The notes below the pieces were generated by a model. It was not told the DNA's origin, did not search any database, and worked only from the letters and a program-made list of their open reading frames with translations. 61,450 bases of DNA from positions 1-61,450 of the forward strand of contig MGFA01000021.1 in NCBI GenBank assembly GCA_001791645.1. Reading direction: 5' to 3'. Within the stretch, counting starts at the first letter, position 1, and the number at the start of each line of letters is the position of its first letter. This document shows positions 61,016 to 61,450 of this stretch, piece by piece. The position numbers and the translations under genes are program-made. Origin of the DNA: Candidatus Uhrbacteria bacterium RIFOXYB12_FULL_58_10. Lineage in GTDB: Bacteria; Patescibacteriota; Patescibacteriia; UBA9934; GWF2-40-263.

Positions 61016-61450
61016 CTAGACGAGTCGGTAGCCTTTGCCCCAAACGGTTTCAATACGTTGCGCATATTCTTTTGGTAATTTCTTACGCAAATTCTTTACA
61101 TGGACGTTGACGACGTTACTGAATTCGTCATGAAATCTGTCCCACACGTGGGAAAGGATATCTTCCCGCGTGACGACAGCTCCACGATTACGCAGGAGAA
61201 GTTCCAGCAAGCCGAATTCCCGAAGCGTGACATCAAGCTTTTTCTTTTTTATCCAGACTTGCTGCGAACGGGTATCTAAACGCAAGTCATCGAGCTCAAG
61301 AACGTCTCCGGTTAGCTGCGGCGTTCGTCGAAGCACGGTACGCATGCGGGCAAGGAGCTCGTCGAAAGAAAAAGGCTTTACGAGATAATCATCTCCGCCG
61401 ATGTTGAGTCCCGCGATCTTGTCCTCTGTGGTATCGCGAGCAGTAAGAAA
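61016..61450 (-). CDS. OmpR-family response regulator (partial; runs off the window)
   Basis: Minus-strand frame FLTARDTTEDKIAGLNIGGDDYLVKPFSFDELLARMRTVLRR... with wHTH VTLREFGLLELLLRNRGAVVTREDILSHVWD...VWGKGYRLV. Confidence 0.94.
   Translation of the reverse strand, partial: FLTARDTTEDKIAGLNIGGDDYLVKPFSFDELLARMRTVLRRTPQLTGDVLELDDLRLDTRSQQVWIKKKKLDVTLREFGLLELLLRNRGAVVTREDILSHVWDRFHDEFSNVVNVHVKNLRKKLPKEYAQRIETVWGKGYRLV

Overview
The window is a GC-rich bacterial chromosome segment. Gene content and compactness resemble Patescibacteria/CPR, but that placement is inference. Most of it is dense housekeeping sequence: dus, beta-CASP nuclease, lepA, recJ, RNase H, pilM/pseudopilin/pilD, ligA, gatC-gatA, lgt, dnaG, rpoD, rarA, DEAD helicase, ABC-F, greA, prs-like, corA, RsuA/RluB-type synthase and recQ. 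It ends in a MacAB-type exporter operon and a two-component system that runs off the end. Three tRNA genes are supported: Gln(CTG), Ser(GGA) and Asn(GTT). The strongest accessory signals are: (1) tRNA-Asn(GTT) has its anticodon split by a ~468-nt group I intron containing a deletion-remnant HNH endonuclease ORF; (2) directly downstream, repeats bracket a 4-kb AT-richer island encoding a PD-(D/E)xK-like restriction enzyme convergent with a single-polypeptide fusion of a LexA-type repressor (wHTH + S24 autoprotease, catalytic residues apparently intact) to a beta-class DNA methyltransferase, plus a small Myb/SANT-like protein and a trypsin-like protease; this is the best candidate for an undescribed system (SOS-gated restriction-modification); (3) a second repeat-bounded segment carries a nucleotidyltransferase-like protein and two Fic proteins. 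Also notable: a P-type ATPase interrupted by one in-frame TAA just before DKTGT, a membrane-anchored Clp D1-only AAA+ protein, and a serine-recombinase relic next to tRNA-Gln. All calls are from reading the sequence; no database search was run.
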